Source of the DNA: Lachnospiraceae bacterium AC2028
GTDB lineage: Bacteria; Bacillota; Clostridia; Lachnospirales; Lachnospiraceae
Assembly: GCA_000702685.1 (NCBI GenBank)
Contig: JNJD01000010.1
Coordinates: forward strand, 62,001-126,000
Length of the DNA: 64,000 nucleotides
Reading direction: 5' to 3'
Position numbers and translations under genes: made by a program. Of the stretch, positions 31,509 to 40,842 are shown in pieces. A model generated the notes under the pieces. The model ran no database searches. It had not been told where the DNA came from and saw nothing but the letters and a program-made list of their open reading frames with translations. Position 1 is the first letter of the stretch; each line of letters opens with the position of its first letter.

Positions 31509-33044
31509 ATGAAGTCACGGGTCAATAACAATATACTTGTCCGGATGCTATGCTTTATTTCAGCCATAGTATTTTTGGCAATATATATTATATGTGCCGG
31601 CAAGCCTGAGAATAACCTTCTACCCGGAAAGACATTTATCTATACCGTCATTATGCTGGCGGTACTTCTGCTTGCTTCATTGATCATTTCCCGTATAGCA
31701 GGTTATCTGTACGACCACCTTAATGTATATAAAGGCCTGTTGATCGCATTTTTTGTGATTTATCCCATACTGCTCTTCCTTTTAGGATACTTTCTTCGAA
31801 GTACATTCCCGACAGATGATTACCGTACTGTTTACGATACGGCGGTTCAGCTTGTAACAGGGGAAGAAGTGACGGATTGGGGGTATTTTATTTACTGCAG
31901 CAATAATCTTGGCTCTCTTGTCTATCTGTCCGTGATCTTCAGGCTTGCCAAGATCATTGGAGATATCTTTCACTGTGATCTGATGTATCCGGCAGGACTG
32001 ATCGCCAATATACTCTCGATATCGATACTTATAGCATCGATCATCTATATCATTTCGCCGTCTATATCCAAACCGTCCAAAAAGCAGATATCGGGTGTGC
32101 TCCTTGTTTTGTTCTCTGTTCTAATTTGGGGCACGTTCTGGACTCAGGTAGGTTTCTTCTATTCGGATTATTTCAGCTTAAGCTACGGCTTTCTGTCGGT
32201 CTCACTGCTTTTTGCTACATTAAGGAGAAGAAATCCCGTATATGCATTTTTGGCCGGGTGTTCCGTAATGCTCGGTTATTACCTTAAGCCCACTGTATTG
32301 ATCCCATTGATCGCATTTATAATTATTTATATCCTGCTGGGTAAGATAAAAATATCGAAGAACAATATCAGATCATATATCATATATACTGCGGCTGTTC
32401 TCTTGGGCTCGATCACAATCTTTCTAGGATTCAAAGCAGCTACAAGGTCTTATCCTCAAGAACTCTTCGATAAAACCCGGAATATGCCTACTGAAGCTTT
32501 TATCGTAATGGGACTTAACGGGGACGGATCATACAGTGAAAACGAAACCTTCTACCGAAATTGCAGATCCTTGCAGGGAAGCGGGGAGATGATAAGATAT
32601 TCCCAGGAGCAATTGGTGGAATCACTTCCGAACCTGTTTAATGCAGAGCATATCGTACGTAAAACGAGGCATGTATTTGGAGACGGATGTCTGGGGTTAT
32701 CTCTTTGTTGGGCATACGGGCCTGATACGGAAAAAGTTGAGAGTACATTTTTATGGAACCTGTTATCCGAAAAGGGATCCAATGTTTGGAAATATTACTG
32801 CATAACAACTGCGGTATGGTTTTCGTTCCTGATACTTATGTGCGTGAAAGCTTTCAGACTGGCTTTTACCCGAGGGAATATGACAGAAGATAATGAATAT
32901 TTCCTGGCTGCGATGCTCAGCTTGCTCGGGTATATTATCTTTATGACCTTCTGGGAAGGCCAGGCAAAGCAGTTTTACAATCAATCCGGTGTGTTTTTGA
33001 TGGGACTTTCGGTTATATTATATGGAAAAACTAAAAATCTTTAA
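31509..33044 (+). CDS. Polytopic membrane protein, GT-C glycosyltransferase-like
   Basis: Protein of 511 residues with about ten to twelve hydrophobic segments. In the first large outer loop, FPTDDYRTVYDTAVQLV carries an acidic pair where GT-C enzymes have their catalytic Asp; the closing ~150 residues include a soluble part with NMPTEAFIVMGLNGDGS. This fits membrane glycosyltransferases (GT39/PMT-like) that use lipid-linked sugars. The ATG at 31509 has no ribosome binding site and is close to a TATAAT, so a leaderless message or a start further in is possible. Its end overlaps the next membrane gene by 23 bases. Specificity is unknown. Confidence 0.7.
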   Translation: MKSRVNNNILVRMLCFISAIVFLAIYIICAGKPENNLLPGKTFIYTVIMLAVLLLASLIISRIAGYLYDHLNVYKGLLIAFFVIYPILLFLLGYFLRSTFPTDDYRTVYDTAVQLVTGEEVTDWGYFIYCSNNLGSLVYLSVIFRLAKIIGDIFHCDLMYPAGLIANILSISILIASIIYIISPSISKPSKKQISGVLLVLFSVLIWGTFWTQVGFFYSDYFSLSYGFLSVSLLFATLRRRNPVYAFLAGCSVMLGYYLKPTVLIPLIAFIIIYILLGKIKISKNNIRSYIIYTAAVLLGSITIFLGFKAATRSYPQELFDKTRNMPTEAFIVMGLNGDGSYSENETFYRNCRSLQGSGEMIRYSQEQLVESLPNLFNAEHIVRKTRHVFGDGCLGLSLCWAYGPDTEKVESTFLWNLLSEKGSNVWKYYCITTAVWFSFLILMCVKAFRLAFTRGNMTEDNEYFLAAMLSLLGYIIFMTFWEGQAKQFYNQSGVFLMGLSVILYGKTKNL

Positions 33045-34758
33045 AAAGAATATCAAACCTCTCATATATACAGCCTGCGGTGTGGGCCTGTGTTGGATCG
33101 ACCTTTGGAGAGGAATAGGAAGCGGGGCTCAGTGGGCGCTTGCGGTTAATTGCATCGGGTTTTGCATTTTTCCGATGATCGTGCTTAGGCTTGATTGGAG
33201 AATGCTGCTGCCCAAATACGAGATAACCGAAAAATGGCAGAAAGCATTTAGGATCATATTCTATCTGTGGGTCATCGCATTTATTATATGCGCATACCCT
33301 GTTTTCAAATACTTTGCTCCCGGCACCGACTATGATGCTCAGATAGCAACTGCGGTTGCAAATGCAGGATTATATGGGGCTGTTGCTATAAGGATGTATT
33401 TTTATCTCTTCTTCGAAAACAGCTCATCCGGTTCCGAGAAGGCCGGGATTAAAAGTCCGGTATTTCTTCTATGGCTTGCTTTTATGGTGCTGGCTATCAT
33501 CTCAGTCAATAAATTCATCTGGCCTCTGTGGTTTCTTGTGATGTTTGGATCCTTGTATCTGGCACCTGTCAAAAAATCGGAAACAGAAGAGATTATTGTC
33601 GGGCTGGCAAATGGTTTGATCCTAGGTTTTTTCTGGATCCAGGGCAGAGCATTTCTCTACAGACCTTACGATTGCAGTCCCAGATACTATGGCCATTACA
33701 CTAACCCTAATGTAAATGCTATGTTTTATCTGTTTACGTACATTGCATGGCTTACCAAGCTGACCTATTATCGAATTAAGAAAGCTACCAAAAGATACGC
33801 TTTTACCTTCTTAATGGCTTCTTCAATGTGGGCGTTCGAATTTTTTACAGGGTGCCGCAGTGCCTGGCTTGCTTTTGCGGCAGTGACAATAGTTTATTGG
33901 TGCGTAGAGACAAAGACTGTGTTAAAAAGGCTCAAAGTCTTTGCAGTTAAATTTTCTTTTATGGCACTTTTGGCACTTGTCACATTTCTGCCTGTATATG
34001 CGTGCATGAGATATATACCGCCCCTTAGGCATCATCCAATCTGGTATCAGGGTGAGTACTCCGAGGACAGGGTGATGGCTTGGGATCCTATAGATTCACC
34101 AAAGTATAAATCACTTGATCAAATTCTATACGGCAATCTCGGAAGACTGGCATTTTTTGCCAAAAATATAAACGATGATGAAAAGGAAATATTGGAAGAT
34201 GCAGAACCAAAAGATATTTGTGATCATTCGGTTGTGTATGCTGCTGACGGAGAAACAGTATCTTCATACAGCTGCGGGAAGGAACCCGGAAGCGATTCAC
34301 TACATCCGCTTTATATAGATATTGACTATGAAAGAAACATTTTGACCAGGGTACTTGGTATCAGATATCACATTTATCAATATATCATCAGCAAAGTAAG
34401 ACTGTTTGGAAATGAAGAGCCTTATTTTATGATGTGGTTTGCAGATGATTTTCCGTTGGGGCATGCACATAACAGTATCCTTATGATCACATATTGGTTT
34501 GGAGCATTCGCAGGGATAACGTTTGTAATGTTAATCATTGCTGCTTGTTTACAAAGCGTCAATAAGAATAGAATAAATAATAAACCGGAGGAAACAATTG
34601 TTCCTGTTGTTTTCTCACTGATCACCCTGGTTGCATTTATTCTGTCAGGTCTGACTGAATGCACGGTTTTCCTTGGAGAAATGCCGTTTTCACTGTTCTT
34701 TATTGCTCTGTTTCCACTCATCTGTCAGAGCTTCATAAAAACATCCACAATCGACTAA
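33022..34758 (+). CDS. O-antigen polymerase/ligase-like membrane protein (Wzy/WaaL superfamily)
   Basis: Protein of 578 residues with about twelve hydrophobic segments and one large extracytoplasmic loop (~residues 335-475) before the last helices. GCRSAWLAFAAVTIVYW precedes the loop, and GHAHNSILMITYWFGAFAG follows it: His-Asn-Ser with a downstream Gly is the hallmark of the Wzy_C/O-antigen ligase family. It should polymerise repeat units or transfer finished glycan outside the membrane, working with the Wzx flippase near 50 kb. The start lies within the upstream gene in another frame (23-base overlap). Polymerase and ligase cannot be told apart from sequence. Confidence 0.82.
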   Translation: MEKLKIFKKNIKPLIYTACGVGLCWIDLWRGIGSGAQWALAVNCIGFCIFPMIVLRLDWRMLLPKYEITEKWQKAFRIIFYLWVIAFIICAYPVFKYFAPGTDYDAQIATAVANAGLYGAVAIRMYFYLFFENSSSGSEKAGIKSPVFLLWLAFMVLAIISVNKFIWPLWFLVMFGSLYLAPVKKSETEEIIVGLANGLILGFFWIQGRAFLYRPYDCSPRYYGHYTNPNVNAMFYLFTYIAWLTKLTYYRIKKATKRYAFTFLMASSMWAFEFFTGCRSAWLAFAAVTIVYWCVETKTVLKRLKVFAVKFSFMALLALVTFLPVYACMRYIPPLRHHPIWYQGEYSEDRVMAWDPIDSPKYKSLDQILYGNLGRLAFFAKNINDDEKEILEDAEPKDICDHSVVYAADGETVSSYSCGKEPGSDSLHPLYIDIDYERNILTRVLGIRYHIYQYIISKVRLFGNEEPYFMMWFADDFPLGHAHNSILMITYWFGAFAGITFVMLIIAACLQSVNKNRINNKPEETIVPVVFSLITLVAFILSGLTECTVFLGEMPFSLFFIALFPLICQSFIKTSTID

Positions 34759-34783
34759 TTTATAAGAAAAATCCAGTATTTTA

Positions 34784-34792
34784 TGGTATAAT
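34784..34792 (+). promoter_or_regulatory. Extended -10 promoter upstream of the CapD-like gene
   Basis: TGGTATAAT is a perfect -10 with TG extension; the -35 region is weak. It probably starts the main polysaccharide operon or acts as an internal promoter. Transcription would begin near 34799. Confidence 0.65.
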
Positions 34793-34806
34793 TCTAAAGA
34801 TTGTAT

Positions 34807-34834
34807 GATGCCGTAAAAATGTGCTGACGGCATC
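34807..34834 (+). promoter_or_regulatory. Hairpin in the leader of the main polysaccharide operon
   Basis: GATGCCGT and ACGGCATC form a perfect 8-bp stem with a 12-base loop, a few bases after the expected start site. No T-run follows, so it is not a terminator. It may stabilise the long mRNA or be a protein site. Confidence 0.5.
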
Positions 34835-34857
34835 TTAGACGATCGGAAAGATATACT

Positions 34858-36828
34858 ATGTCACAAGGTAGCAGAAAGAAAATCGATCATTGGAAGATTA
34901 TCGCATTGTATCTGGTCATTTATGACATATTTACGATCAATCTTTCTTATTTTCTCGCACTCTGGCTGAGATTTGATACCAGATTCTCGCAGATACCGGA
35001 AGAATACCTCCGGTCATTTTGCGTATTCGCACCTTTCTATACAATCATATGTATCACAGTTTTCTGGAGACTCAGGCTTTACCGTAGCATATGGCGTTTT
35101 GCTAGCTATGACGAGCTCATCAGAAACATAGCTGCATCTGTAATTACATCACTGATCCACATCGTGGGTATAACTCTCTTTGTTATGAGAATGCCCATTT
35201 CATATTATTTCATCGGAATGGTTCTTCAGTTTGGATTTACTGTGGCAATCAGGTTTTCCTATCGTTTTATCCTTCTTCTAAGGGGAAAAGTTGCTACAGC
35301 TGCTGTAGATGATAAGAAATGTATGCTTATCGGTGCAGGCAATGCCGGACAGATGATCCTCAGGGAACTCAGAAGCGCCAAGGAAATCCATGAAAAAGTT
35401 GCCTGCATCATCGACGATAATCCAAATAAGTGGAACAGATATATTGAGGGCATTCCGGTTGTCGGCGGAAGAGACGACATATTGGTAAACGTCGAAAAAT
35501 ATGATATCCGGAAGATCTATATTGCAATCCCGGCAGCTACTGCCGAAAACAGACGGGATATCCTGAATATCTGTAAAGAAACCTCATGTGAGATTAAGAC
35601 ACTTCCCGGAATATATCAGCTTGCCAGCGGTGAAGTGTCCATCAAGGATATGAGGGATGTTGCCATTGAAGATCTTCTTGGCAGGGAACAGGTTAAACTT
35701 GACCTTGAACCGGTCTTTAAGTTCCTCCATGGCAAGACGGTTATGGTTACCGGTGGCGGCGGATCAATAGGAAGCGAACTTTGCAGACAGATAGCAAGCC
35801 ATGATCCCGGAAGGCTCATAATATTCGATATCTATGAAAATAATGCATATGATATTCAGAACGAACTGAAAAAGAGTTACCCCAACCTTAATCTGACTGT
35901 GCTCATCGGCTCGGTAAGAGATAGCGGAAAACTTCAGTCGGTATTTGAAAAATATAAACCGCAGGTCGTCTATCATGCTGCAGCACATAAGCATGTACCT
36001 CTTATGGAGGACAGCCCTTGCGAGGCAATCAAAAATAATGCAATAGGCACATACAAGACTGCATATGCGGCTATGAGGAACGGATGTGAAAGATTCATCC
36101 TCATCAGTACCGATAAGGCGGTTAATCCCACAAATATTATGGGAGCCAGCAAGCGCTTATGTGAGATGGTCATACAGACCTTCGATTACATGATTAAGAA
36201 TCGCAGGGAATCTGAATTGATCAAACTGTCCGCACATATGGATTCTGATCCGGCAGCGGGCGTAAGCGAAGACTTCAAATCGAATACCCAGTATGTGGCT
36301 GTAAGGTTCGGTAATGTCCTCGGAAGTAATGGATCTGTTGTTCCGCTTTTCAGAAAACAGATTGCATCCGGCGGTCCGGTTACCGTAACTCACCCTGATA
36401 TAGTCAGATACTTTATGACGATTCCCGAAGCAGTGAGCCTTGTTCTTCAGGCAGGAGTTATGGGAGAGGGAAGCGAGATATTCGTTCTCGATATGGGTTC
36501 CCCTGTAAAGATCGATACTCTTGCAAGGAACCTTATAAAACTCAGCGGTTTTAAACCGGATGTTGATATCAAGATTGAATATACCGGTCTGAGACCCGGA
36601 GAAAAGCTCTATGAAGAAAAACTTATGGCAGAGGAAGGACTTAAGACCACTCCCAACCATTTGATCCATATCGGGATGCCCATAGCGTTCGATAACGATG
36701 AATTCCTCAAGCAGCTTATGACGCTTGCCAAGACGGCATATTGCAATGATGAAGAAGCGATATTTGATTTGGTCAGAACTGTAGTTACTACTTATAACCC
36801 TCAAAGGGAAGTGAACGGAAATGCATGA
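34858..36828 (+). CDS. Membrane nucleoside-diphosphate-sugar 4,6-dehydratase (CapD/PglF type)
   Basis: Protein of 656 residues. Four N-terminal membrane helices are followed by a CoA-binding-like Rossmann region (CMLIGAGNAGQMILREL) and, from ~residue 295, the SDR catalytic domain: TGGGGSIGSELCRQI, ISTDKAVNPTNIMGASK (Met replaces the usual Tyr of Tyr-x3-Lys, as in this family) and RFGNVLGSNGSVVPLF. These enzymes convert UDP-GlcNAc to UDP-4-keto-6-deoxy-GlcNAc. With the next gene, a DegT aminotransferase overlapping by eight bases, and the PglC-like transferase after that, it forms the opening of a bacillosamine-like or related amino-sugar route. The ribosome site is GGAAAG. Confidence 0.92.
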   Translation: MSQGSRKKIDHWKIIALYLVIYDIFTINLSYFLALWLRFDTRFSQIPEEYLRSFCVFAPFYTIICITVFWRLRLYRSIWRFASYDELIRNIAASVITSLIHIVGITLFVMRMPISYYFIGMVLQFGFTVAIRFSYRFILLLRGKVATAAVDDKKCMLIGAGNAGQMILRELRSAKEIHEKVACIIDDNPNKWNRYIEGIPVVGGRDDILVNVEKYDIRKIYIAIPAATAENRRDILNICKETSCEIKTLPGIYQLASGEVSIKDMRDVAIEDLLGREQVKLDLEPVFKFLHGKTVMVTGGGGSIGSELCRQIASHDPGRLIIFDIYENNAYDIQNELKKSYPNLNLTVLIGSVRDSGKLQSVFEKYKPQVVYHAAAHKHVPLMEDSPCEAIKNNAIGTYKTAYAAMRNGCERFILISTDKAVNPTNIMGASKRLCEMVIQTFDYMIKNRRESELIKLSAHMDSDPAAGVSEDFKSNTQYVAVRFGNVLGSNGSVVPLFRKQIASGGPVTVTHPDIVRYFMTIPEAVSLVLQAGVMGEGSEIFVLDMGSPVKIDTLARNLIKLSGFKPDVDIKIEYTGLRPGEKLYEEKLMAEEGLKTTPNHLIHIGMPIAFDNDEFLKQLMTLAKTAYCNDEEAIFDLVRTVVTTYNPQREVNGNA

Positions 36829-38122
36829 TTTTGTAAACGACGACAGGTTCAAGGGAATAAAGCCTTTTGAAAAAAGAGTTCTTCTGGCATCTCCCACTAT
36901 GCATAAGACGGCTGATGGAAATAGTTGGACAGAACTTGATTATGTACGCGAGGCCTTTGAGACCAACTGGATCACCTGTGCGGGATCCAATCTGACAGCA
37001 CTGGAACCTTTGATAGCCGATTATCTCGGAGCAAAGTATATAGTAGGACTATCCTGCGGTACTGCTGCGATACATATGGCCATCAAGCTTGCGGCAAATA
37101 AACTTTACGGCAGTAATACCGGAATATCCACTCCTGATGGACAGGTGCTTGGCGGATGTCTCTACGGTAGAAAGGTTTTCTGTACCGACCTTACATTCGA
37201 CGCCACGGTCAATCCCATCGTGTATGAAGGCGGAGAGCCTGTATTCATCGATTCGGAATATGAAACCTGGAATATGGATCCCGAGGCTCTTGGGAAAGCC
37301 TTTGAGAAATTCCCGGATGTAAAGCTTGTTGTTTGTGCCCATCTTTATGGCACTCCCGGCAAGATAGATGAGATCAAGAGTATATGCGAAGCCCATGGAG
37401 CACTCCTTATTGAGGATGCGGCAGAATCACTTGGATCTACCTATAAGGGAAAGCAGACGGGAACATGGGGAGATTACGGAGTAATATCCTTCAACGGTAA
37501 CAAGATAATTACCGGAAGTGCGGGCGGAGCACTTATCTGCCACAATCTTGAAGAAGCTGATAAAGCCAGAAAGTGGAGCACACAGTCCAGAGAACCTGCG
37601 CCCTGGTATCAGCATGAAGAGCTTGGATATAACTACCGCATGAGCAATATAATAGCCGGAATTGTTCGTGGACAGATGGAACATCTCGGCGAGCATATAT
37701 CGGCTAAGAAGGCTATCTATGATAGATACAAGGAAGGCTTTAAGGGGCTTCCTGTGCAGATGAATCCTACCGGTATCGATACCGATACGAATTGCTGGCT
37801 CAGTTGCATGATCATTGATCCTGAAGCAATGGCTTCCCATGAAAGATCTGATAAAGAAGCAACATATTCGATCGAACCGGGTAAGAGTTCCCCTTCCGAG
37901 ATCCTTGATGCTATGAATGCCTTCAATGCGGAAGGGCGCCCTATCTGGAAGCCTATGCATATGCAGCCCATATACCGTAAGAATGCATATGTTACAGCAG
38001 CAGAGGATAAGAGTGTTAGCGAAGACATATTCGCAAGAGGCCTGTGTCTTCCCAGCGATAACAAAATGACTGCAGAAGAACAGGCTATAGTGATAAAGAT
38101 CATTCGCAATTGCTTTGAATAG
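36821..38122 (+). CDS. DegT/DnrJ/EryC1/StrS family sugar aminotransferase
   Basis: PLP-dependent enzyme of 433 residues that would aminate the 4-keto sugar made by the upstream dehydratase. ITCAGSNLTALEPLIADYLG and LSCGTAAIHMAIKLA open the fold, LIEDAAESLGSTYKGKQTG gives the PLP-contacting Asp, and VISFNGNKIITGSAGGAL has the Schiff-base Lys. A later stretch, IWKPMHMQPIY, is also typical. The length, slightly over 400, suits PglE-like enzymes. The ATG lies in the dehydratase tail with an 8-base overlap, so the pair is coupled. No PglD-like acetyltransferase gene follows; see the GT2-Rossmann fusion downstream. Confidence 0.93.
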   Translation: MHDFVNDDRFKGIKPFEKRVLLASPTMHKTADGNSWTELDYVREAFETNWITCAGSNLTALEPLIADYLGAKYIVGLSCGTAAIHMAIKLAANKLYGSNTGISTPDGQVLGGCLYGRKVFCTDLTFDATVNPIVYEGGEPVFIDSEYETWNMDPEALGKAFEKFPDVKLVVCAHLYGTPGKIDEIKSICEAHGALLIEDAAESLGSTYKGKQTGTWGDYGVISFNGNKIITGSAGGALICHNLEEADKARKWSTQSREPAPWYQHEELGYNYRMSNIIAGIVRGQMEHLGEHISAKKAIYDRYKEGFKGLPVQMNPTGIDTDTNCWLSCMIIDPEAMASHERSDKEATYSIEPGKSSPSEILDAMNAFNAEGRPIWKPMHMQPIYRKNAYVTAAEDKSVSEDIFARGLCLPSDNKMTAEEQAIVIKIIRNCFE

Positions 38123-38131
38123 AGAGGTTAG

Positions 38132-38764
38132 ATGTACGCTAAAGTATTCAAAAGAGTATTGGACTTCATTATAAGTCTTTGCGGGATCATTATTCTCTCG
38201 CCGTTATTCCTCGTTCTGACTATTGTCGGAGCTGTAAAGATGAAGGGTAATCCATTCTTTACACAGGACAGACCGGGATATAAAGAGAAGATTTTCAAAC
38301 TCGTCAAATTCAGGACTATGACGAATGAAAAGGATGAGAACGGAAACCTTTTGCCTGATGAAAAGAGACTGATACCATACGGAAAGTTCCTTCGCTCAAC
38401 ATCACTTGATGAGATACCTGAGCTGTTCAACATACTTAAAGGTGATATGGCTTTGGTTGGTCCCAGACCGTTGCTGGTAAAGTATCTTCCATGGTACACA
38501 GAGGAGCAGCATAAGAGACATTCGGTTCGCCCGGGACTTACGGGATATGCACAGGCTAACGGAAGGAATGCCGTCAACTGGGATGATAAGTTCGCTATGG
38601 ATTGTGAGTATGTATCTAATATCACCTTTATAGGAGATATAAAGATCATCTTAAAGACCGTAAAAGCGGTACTCAGACATGAGGGAATCAGTTCTGAGAC
38701 ATCCGTAACGATGGAAAGTTTTGTGGATTATTGCAAGAGCCTGGGAAGAGAAGCTAAAGAGTAA
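38132..38764 (+). CDS. Short phosphoglycosyl transferase (PglC/EpsL type)
   Basis: Monotopic initiating transferase of 210 residues that loads a sugar phosphate, from UDP-sugar, onto undecaprenyl phosphate. One N-terminal re-entrant membrane helix (FIISLCGIIILSPLFLVLTI) leads to the catalytic core: FKLVKFRTM, DEIPELFNILKGDM with the nucleophilic acidic pair, VGPRP and RPGLTGYAQANGRN. It lacks the multi-helix N-terminal half of the WbaP-type enzyme at 11.4 kb, so the window has one initiating enzyme for each glycan locus. GAGAGG precedes the ATG. It follows the dehydratase and aminotransferase, as in the Campylobacter pgl arrangement. Confidence 0.92.
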   Translation: MYAKVFKRVLDFIISLCGIIILSPLFLVLTIVGAVKMKGNPFFTQDRPGYKEKIFKLVKFRTMTNEKDENGNLLPDEKRLIPYGKFLRSTSLDEIPELFNILKGDMALVGPRPLLVKYLPWYTEEQHKRHSVRPGLTGYAQANGRNAVNWDDKFAMDCEYVSNITFIGDIKIILKTVKAVLRHEGISSETSVTMESFVDYCKSLGREAKE

Positions 38765-38794
38765 ATGTGAGTTTTTTGTGAGCCTGCCGGAGAA

Positions 38795-40045
38795 ATGATG
38801 GATAAACCGTTAATAAGTGTGATCGTGCCAATATATATGATTGATAGATATATTGGAATATGCATAGAGAGTATCCTTAATCAGACTTACAGGAATCTTG
38901 AAATAATTCTGGTGGATGATGGAGGTAAAGATAGCTGTCCGGCAATCTGTGATCTGTATAAATCTAAGGATGACAGAATAAAGGTTATTCACAAGCAAAA
39001 CGGTGGTTTGGTATCTGCCCGCAAAGCAGGATTACAGGAAAGTAACGGATCTTATATATCATATGTAGACGGTGATGACTGGATTGGTCCCGGGTTCATA
39101 GAAGGACTCTATACGGCGGCAAGCTCCTCCGGCTCTGATGTGGTATGCGCAGGATTTACCAGAGACTTATTCTCTAAATCAGCAAGCTTTTTAAATTCAA
39201 TGCCGTGTGGCATCTATGAAGGTGAGAAGCTGAGAGGGTTATGGAAAAACATGATATCCTATGGCTCATACTATCGTCCCGGAATCAACACCTATGTTTG
39301 GAATAAGCTGTTCAAGCGAGAAATACTCCTTGAAGTACAATCCTGTGTTGATAACAGGATATCATTGGGAGAAGACGGAGCGGTAACATATCCGGCATTG
39401 CTAAAATGTAAGACTGTCGTTGTGACAGACAATGTGGAATATCATTATCGCCAGCGCGAAGACTCAATGTTAAAACAAAGCGCACAGTATAGTGCAGATG
39501 CGCAGAAATTGAAATATCTGCACGACTATCTGAGTCGCTGGGCAGACAGTACGGAAAAGGATCTGGAAATAGGCCGGCAGGTTAATGATTATGTGTTGTC
39601 GATCTCATTAATACGATCCGGCGGACGTATTCCGCATAGTGAATACAGCTCATTTGATCCTGTTTACTTCGGTAAAAAGGTGGTCGTTTATAGTGCGGGA
39701 ACTTTCGGACAGCAGCTTATGAACCGTTTAAAGGAATCCGATCATTGCGATATCGTAGCCTGGATCGATGATGACTACTGGGAATACAGACGATGCTGTA
39801 TGAATGTAGATCCTGTTGATAGTATTACTGGATTGCAGTTTGATTATGTCATTGTTGCCACTGTAGACAGTATTCTCGCTGAAAAAATCGTGAGCAGGCT
39901 TTTCGGATATGGCATAAGCAGGGAGAAGATACTGACTATAACTGTGGAAACGGAAAAAGAAGATTTGCTTTCCCGATTCTTGGATGTGGATTCAATACGC
40001 TGGGAGGAAGAAAGGAATAATCGAGGAGTATTATCGCATGCATGA
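38795..40045 (+). CDS. GT2 glycosyltransferase fused to a C-terminal Rossmann-like domain
   Basis: Protein of 416 residues. Residues ~1-230 are a GT2 domain (ISVIVPIYMIDRYIGICIES, ILVDDGGKDSCP, YVDGDDWIGPGF, and LGEDGAVTYPALL near the end). After a helical link, residues ~288-400 form a nucleotide-binding-like fold: KKVVVYSAGTFGQQLMNRL, a glycine-rich turn, then IVAWIDDD and FDYVIVATVD. It recalls the N-terminal domains of PglD-type sugar acetyltransferases and CoA-binding Rossmann regions in glycan enzymes. No acetyltransferase hexapeptide repeats follow. The first of two ATG codons is used here. Its stop overlaps the next gene by eight bases. The role of the second domain is unknown. Confidence 0.85.
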   Translation: MMDKPLISVIVPIYMIDRYIGICIESILNQTYRNLEIILVDDGGKDSCPAICDLYKSKDDRIKVIHKQNGGLVSARKAGLQESNGSYISYVDGDDWIGPGFIEGLYTAASSSGSDVVCAGFTRDLFSKSASFLNSMPCGIYEGEKLRGLWKNMISYGSYYRPGINTYVWNKLFKREILLEVQSCVDNRISLGEDGAVTYPALLKCKTVVVTDNVEYHYRQREDSMLKQSAQYSADAQKLKYLHDYLSRWADSTEKDLEIGRQVNDYVLSISLIRSGGRIPHSEYSSFDPVYFGKKVVVYSAGTFGQQLMNRLKESDHCDIVAWIDDDYWEYRRCCMNVDPVDSITGLQFDYVIVATVDSILAEKIVSRLFGYGISREKILTITVETEKEDLLSRFLDVDSIRWEEERNNRGVLSHA

Positions 40046-40793
40046 TTTTGTGACGAAAGTACTTACAACTGAAGGACCTGCTATATTCAGCACCGGCCAG
40101 GCAGGATTCATTGTTAAAAGCAAAAACGGTCAGCTGTTGGCTATCGATCTATATCTTTCAAATTGTGTGGAGAGAGTTGAAGGCCACAAAGGTTTCAAGA
40201 GACTGTTGCCACAGATTCTGAATGCATCGGATATCCGATTTGATGTTTTGATCGCTACGCATCCTCATTTCGATCATTACGATGTTGATTCTGTTCCCGA
40301 GATGGTAAGCAAGGGCAGCAGGCTGTTCTGTTCCGTAGAGTGTGAGAAGTTGAACAAGCAGCTTCTGATGGACTACTACAAGGATTCTATAACATATGTC
40401 AAACCGGGCGACCGTCATGTTGCCGGCGACTTCGATATTATCTTTACCAACTGCGATCATGGCGAGGGTGCACCGGATGCTGTCGGCGTCATCGTAAATG
40501 TTGATGGTAAGACAATCTATGAGGTCGGAGACAGCTGCTTGAGACTTGACAGAACATCCGAGATACCCCACCCCATAGATGTACTGATCTCACCTATCAA
40601 TGGAATGTATGGAAATATGAATAGTGAGGAGACTGCGCGGTTAGCTGAAGCTCTGAAACCTGGAGTAACTGTTCCGTGCCACTATGGTATGTTTGCTTCT
40701 CACGGCGGAGATCTGAAACGGTTCTATGATGTGATGAATGAGAAAGCTCTGCCCGTACTTATTATGCAGCAAGGTGAAGCGTATAGATTTTAA
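40038..40793 (+). CDS. Metallo-beta-lactamase-fold hydrolase
   Basis: Protein of 251 residues of the MBL superfamily, nearest in look to the UlaG/L-ascorbate-6-phosphate lactonase-like group. The metal-binding HxHxDH is in IATHPHFDHYDVD; further ligands are in NCDHGEG, YEVGDSCLR and PCHYGMF. The start at 40038 has GAGGAG nine bases before it; an ATG 18 codons earlier would overlap the GT2 gene further without a ribosome site. No signal peptide is present, so it acts in the cytosol. Within a glycan operon it could hydrolyse a lactone, ester or phosphodiester of a nucleotide-sugar intermediate. The substrate cannot be deduced. Confidence 0.83.
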   Translation: MHDFVTKVLTTEGPAIFSTGQAGFIVKSKNGQLLAIDLYLSNCVERVEGHKGFKRLLPQILNASDIRFDVLIATHPHFDHYDVDSVPEMVSKGSRLFCSVECEKLNKQLLMDYYKDSITYVKPGDRHVAGDFDIIFTNCDHGEGAPDAVGVIVNVDGKTIYEVGDSCLRLDRTSEIPHPIDVLISPINGMYGNMNSEETARLAEALKPGVTVPCHYGMFASHGGDLKRFYDVMNEKALPVLIMQQGEAYRF

Positions 40794-40842
40794 CGCATAT
40801 CGGAAAATAATGCGGTTTGTCTGAGTTATAGAGGAATAATAA

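Noticed and set aside
36821-40060. Shared N-terminus MHDFV of the DegT aminotransferase and MBL-fold proteins as a common leader
   Set aside because: The match ends after five residues and the proteins are unrelated; coincidence.
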